Source of the DNA: Streptomyces sp. GS7
GTDB lineage: Bacteria > Actinomycetota > Actinomycetes > Streptomycetales > Streptomycetaceae
Reading direction: 5' to 3'
Assembly (NCBI RefSeq): GCF_009834125.1
Contig: NZ_CP047146.1
Location: 2,845,501-2,909,500 of the forward strand
Length of the DNA stretch: 64,000 nucleotides
The notes under the pieces are model-generated. The model saw only the letters and a program-made list of their open reading frames with translations, searched no databases and was not told the DNA's origin. Shown here piece by piece: positions 62,560-64,000 of the stretch. How positions within the stretch are numbered: the first letter of the stretch is position 1; each line of letters begins with the position of its first letter. The position numbers and the translations under genes are program-made.

Positions 62560-64000
62560 CTATGCGCCGTTCTCGGCTTGTTCGCGCATCCTGGCGGCCA
62601 GCTGCGGGGGCATCGGCTCGTGCCGCAGGTAGCCGCGGCCGAAGCGTCCGGTGCCGTGCGAGAGGGAACGCAGATCGACGGCGTAGCGCCCGATCTCGAT
62701 CTCGGGCACCTCGGCGCGGATGAGGGTGCGCCCGGGCCCGGACTGCTCGGTGCCCACCACCCGGCCGCGGCGGCCCGACAGATCGCTCATCACCGGGCCG
62801 ACGAAGTCGTCCGGGACCAGGACGCGTACCTCGGCGACCGGTTCGAGGAGGTCGATCCGGGTCTCCGCGGCGGCCTCGCGCAGCGCCAGCGCGCCCGCCA
62901 TCTGGAACGCGGCGTCCGAGGAGTCGACCGAGTGCGCCTTGCCGTCGAGGAGCGTGACGCGGATGTCGACGAGCGGGTGCCCGACCGCGAGCCCGCGTGC
63001 CGCCTGGGCGCGGACGCCTTTCTCGACGGACGGGATGAACTGCCGGGGGACCGCGCCGCCCACGACCTTGTCGACGAACTCGATGCCGGAGCCGCCGGGC
63101 AGCGGGTCGACCTGGATCTCGCAGATCGCGAACTGGCCGTGCCCGCCGGACTGTTTGACGTGCCGGCCGCGGCCCGCGGCGGGCACGCCGAAGGTCTCCC
63201 GGAGCGGGACCCGGTGGGCGACGGTGTCGACCTGGACGCCGTAACGGGAGCGCAGCCGCTCCAGTGCCACATCGGCGTGCGCCTCGCCCAGGCACCACAG
63301 GACCACCTGGCGGGTGTCCTGGTTGTGCTCCAGGCGCATCGTGGGATCCTCCGCGACGAGCCGGGCCAGGCCCTGGGAGAGCTTGTCCTCGTCGGCCTTG
63401 CTGTGCGCCTCGATGGCGACCGGCAGCAGCGGGTCCGGCATCGTCCAGGGCTCCATCAGGAGCGGGTCGTCCTTGCCGGAGAGGGTGTCGCCGGTCTCGG
63501 CACGGGTCAGCTTGGCCACGCACGCCAGATCGCCGGCGATCGCCTGGGACAGCGGGCGCTGCTGCTTGCCGAAGGGTGCGGACAGTGCGCCGATCCGCTC
63601 GTCCACGTCGTGGTCCTCGTGGCCGCGGTCCTGGAGGCCGTGGCCGGAGACGTGCACCGTCTCGTCGGGGCGCAGGGTGCCGGAGAAGACCCGGACGAGG
63701 GAGAGCCGGCCCACGTACGGGTCGGAGGAGGTCTTGACCACCTCGGCGGCGAGCGGGCCCTCGGGGTCGCAGCGCAGGGCCTGCCGCGGGGCGCCGTCGG
63801 TGCCGGTGACGGCGGGGGCCTCGCGTTCGGCGGGGGTGGGGAAGCCGCCGGTGATCAGCTCCAGCAGCTCCACGGTGCCGAGCCCCTGCCTGGCGCCGTC
63901 CGCGGCCGGGGCCGCGGCCAGTACGGGATGGAAGGAGCCGCGGGCGACCGCCGTCTCCAGGTCGCCGACGAGCGTTTTGATGTCGATCTCCTCGCCGCCC
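62560..64000 (-). CDS. EF-G-like translation factor, C-terminal part (5' end beyond window)
   Basis: The frame is open to base 64000, so the GTPase domain is outside the window; 479 codons are visible. What remains matches domains II-V of EF-G/TetM-type factors: SSDPYVGRLSLVRVFSGTLR (domain II), PEDPTMRLEHNQDTRQVVLW-like domain III, LRETFGVPAAGRGRHVKQSG (domain IV, with GGHGQFAICEIQVDPL), and PVAEVRVLVPDDFVGPVMSD with RRGRVVGTEQ (domain V). A standard EF-G has KQTGGSGQYG in domain IV; here it is KQSGGHGQFA. It is probably a second, EF-G2-like paralogue. The reading runs off the edge on the minus strand. Confidence 0.85.
   Translation of the reverse strand, partial: GGEEIDIKTLVGDLETAVARGSFHPVLAAAPAADGARQGLGTVELLELITGGFPTPAEREAPAVTGTDGAPRQALRCDPEGPLAAEVVKTSSDPYVGRLSLVRVFSGTLRPDETVHVSGHGLQDRGHEDHDVDERIGALSAPFGKQQRPLSQAIAGDLACVAKLTRAETGDTLSGKDDPLLMEPWTMPDPLLPVAIEAHSKADEDKLSQGLARLVAEDPTMRLEHNQDTRQVVLWCLGEAHADVALERLRSRYGVQVDTVAHRVPLRETFGVPAAGRGRHVKQSGGHGQFAICEIQVDPLPGGSGIEFVDKVVGGAVPRQFIPSVEKGVRAQAARGLAVGHPLVDIRVTLLDGKAHSVDSSDAAFQMAGALALREAAAETRIDLLEPVAEVRVLVPDDFVGPVMSDLSGRRGRVVGTEQSGPGRTLIRAEVPEIEIGRYAVDLRSLSHGTGRFGRGYLRHEPMPPQLAARMREQAENGA

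Overview
The window is high-GC actinobacterial DNA with strong G/C bias at third codon positions. It contains the sporulation-septation protein SsgB, TAT- and lipobox-bearing exported proteins, GTG starts, leaderless-looking promoters and ATGA/GTGA gene overlaps. Together these point to a Streptomyces or a very close relative. The gene content is mostly conserved chromosomal-core material. I see no prophage, insertion sequence, CRISPR array or secondary-metabolite cluster.

Layout. 1-11.6 kb is an accessory-looking stretch: the end of a GH10-like glycosidase, a DUF1918 protein, a DMT exporter divergent from a MocR regulator, GNAT and VOC proteins, a broken PLP-enzyme remnant, a LuxR regulator, a methyltransferase divergent from a DUF1059 protein, a DMFase-like secreted protein, a GPP34 protein, an SDR and an AraC/VOC pair. 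11.7-21.8 kb is the arginine region: argC-argJ-argB-argD-argR as one tight operon, then argG and argH. A phosphate-binding pstS, tRNA-Pro and a DUF488 gene sit between argR and argG. 21.9-30.1 kb holds a TetR/MFS efflux pair, a secreted 5'-nucleotidase, a PlsC-type acyltransferase, a secreted glycerophosphodiesterase, a GNAT and two small membrane proteins. Two genes here (glycerophosphodiesterase and pstS) carry PHO-box-like repeats.

30.4-33.6 kb is the methionine importer metNIQ, preceded by a cysteine-rich leader peptide. 34.9-42.0 kb is a cobalamin block: cobL (CbiE-CbiT), a 1371-residue BluB-CobT fusion with an 800-residue disordered N-terminus, and a CysG-like SUMT, followed by a SPOUT RNA methyltransferase. 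43.3-50.6 kb has a membrane Ser/Thr kinase, a small membrane protein, a tRNA cluster (3 Val-GAC, Cys, Gly), pabB-pabC, a tandem GNAT, a DsbA-like oxidoreductase, a membrane protein and a 51-residue membrane peptide. 50.6-64 kb has a CGNR regulator, ssgB, two identical tRNA-Val(CAC) genes, an exonuclease, a DUF4365/unknown two-gene unit, thrS, a HIT hydrolase, a deacetylase-like lipoprotein coupled to a beta-propeller lipoprotein, an unrecognised 552-residue membrane protein and a truncated EF-G-like factor.

Most noteworthy are small regulatory structures inside familiar loci: the cysteine leader peptide before metN, chained mini-ORFs with a duplicated start region between argC and argJ, a 6-codon ORF coupled to the BluB-CobT fusion, and overlapping divergent start codons at the MocR/exporter pair. 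Two uncharacterised units also stand out: DUF4365 plus a 395-residue protein, and the altered-motif deacetylase plus propeller. All function calls come from reading the sequence; no database search was run.
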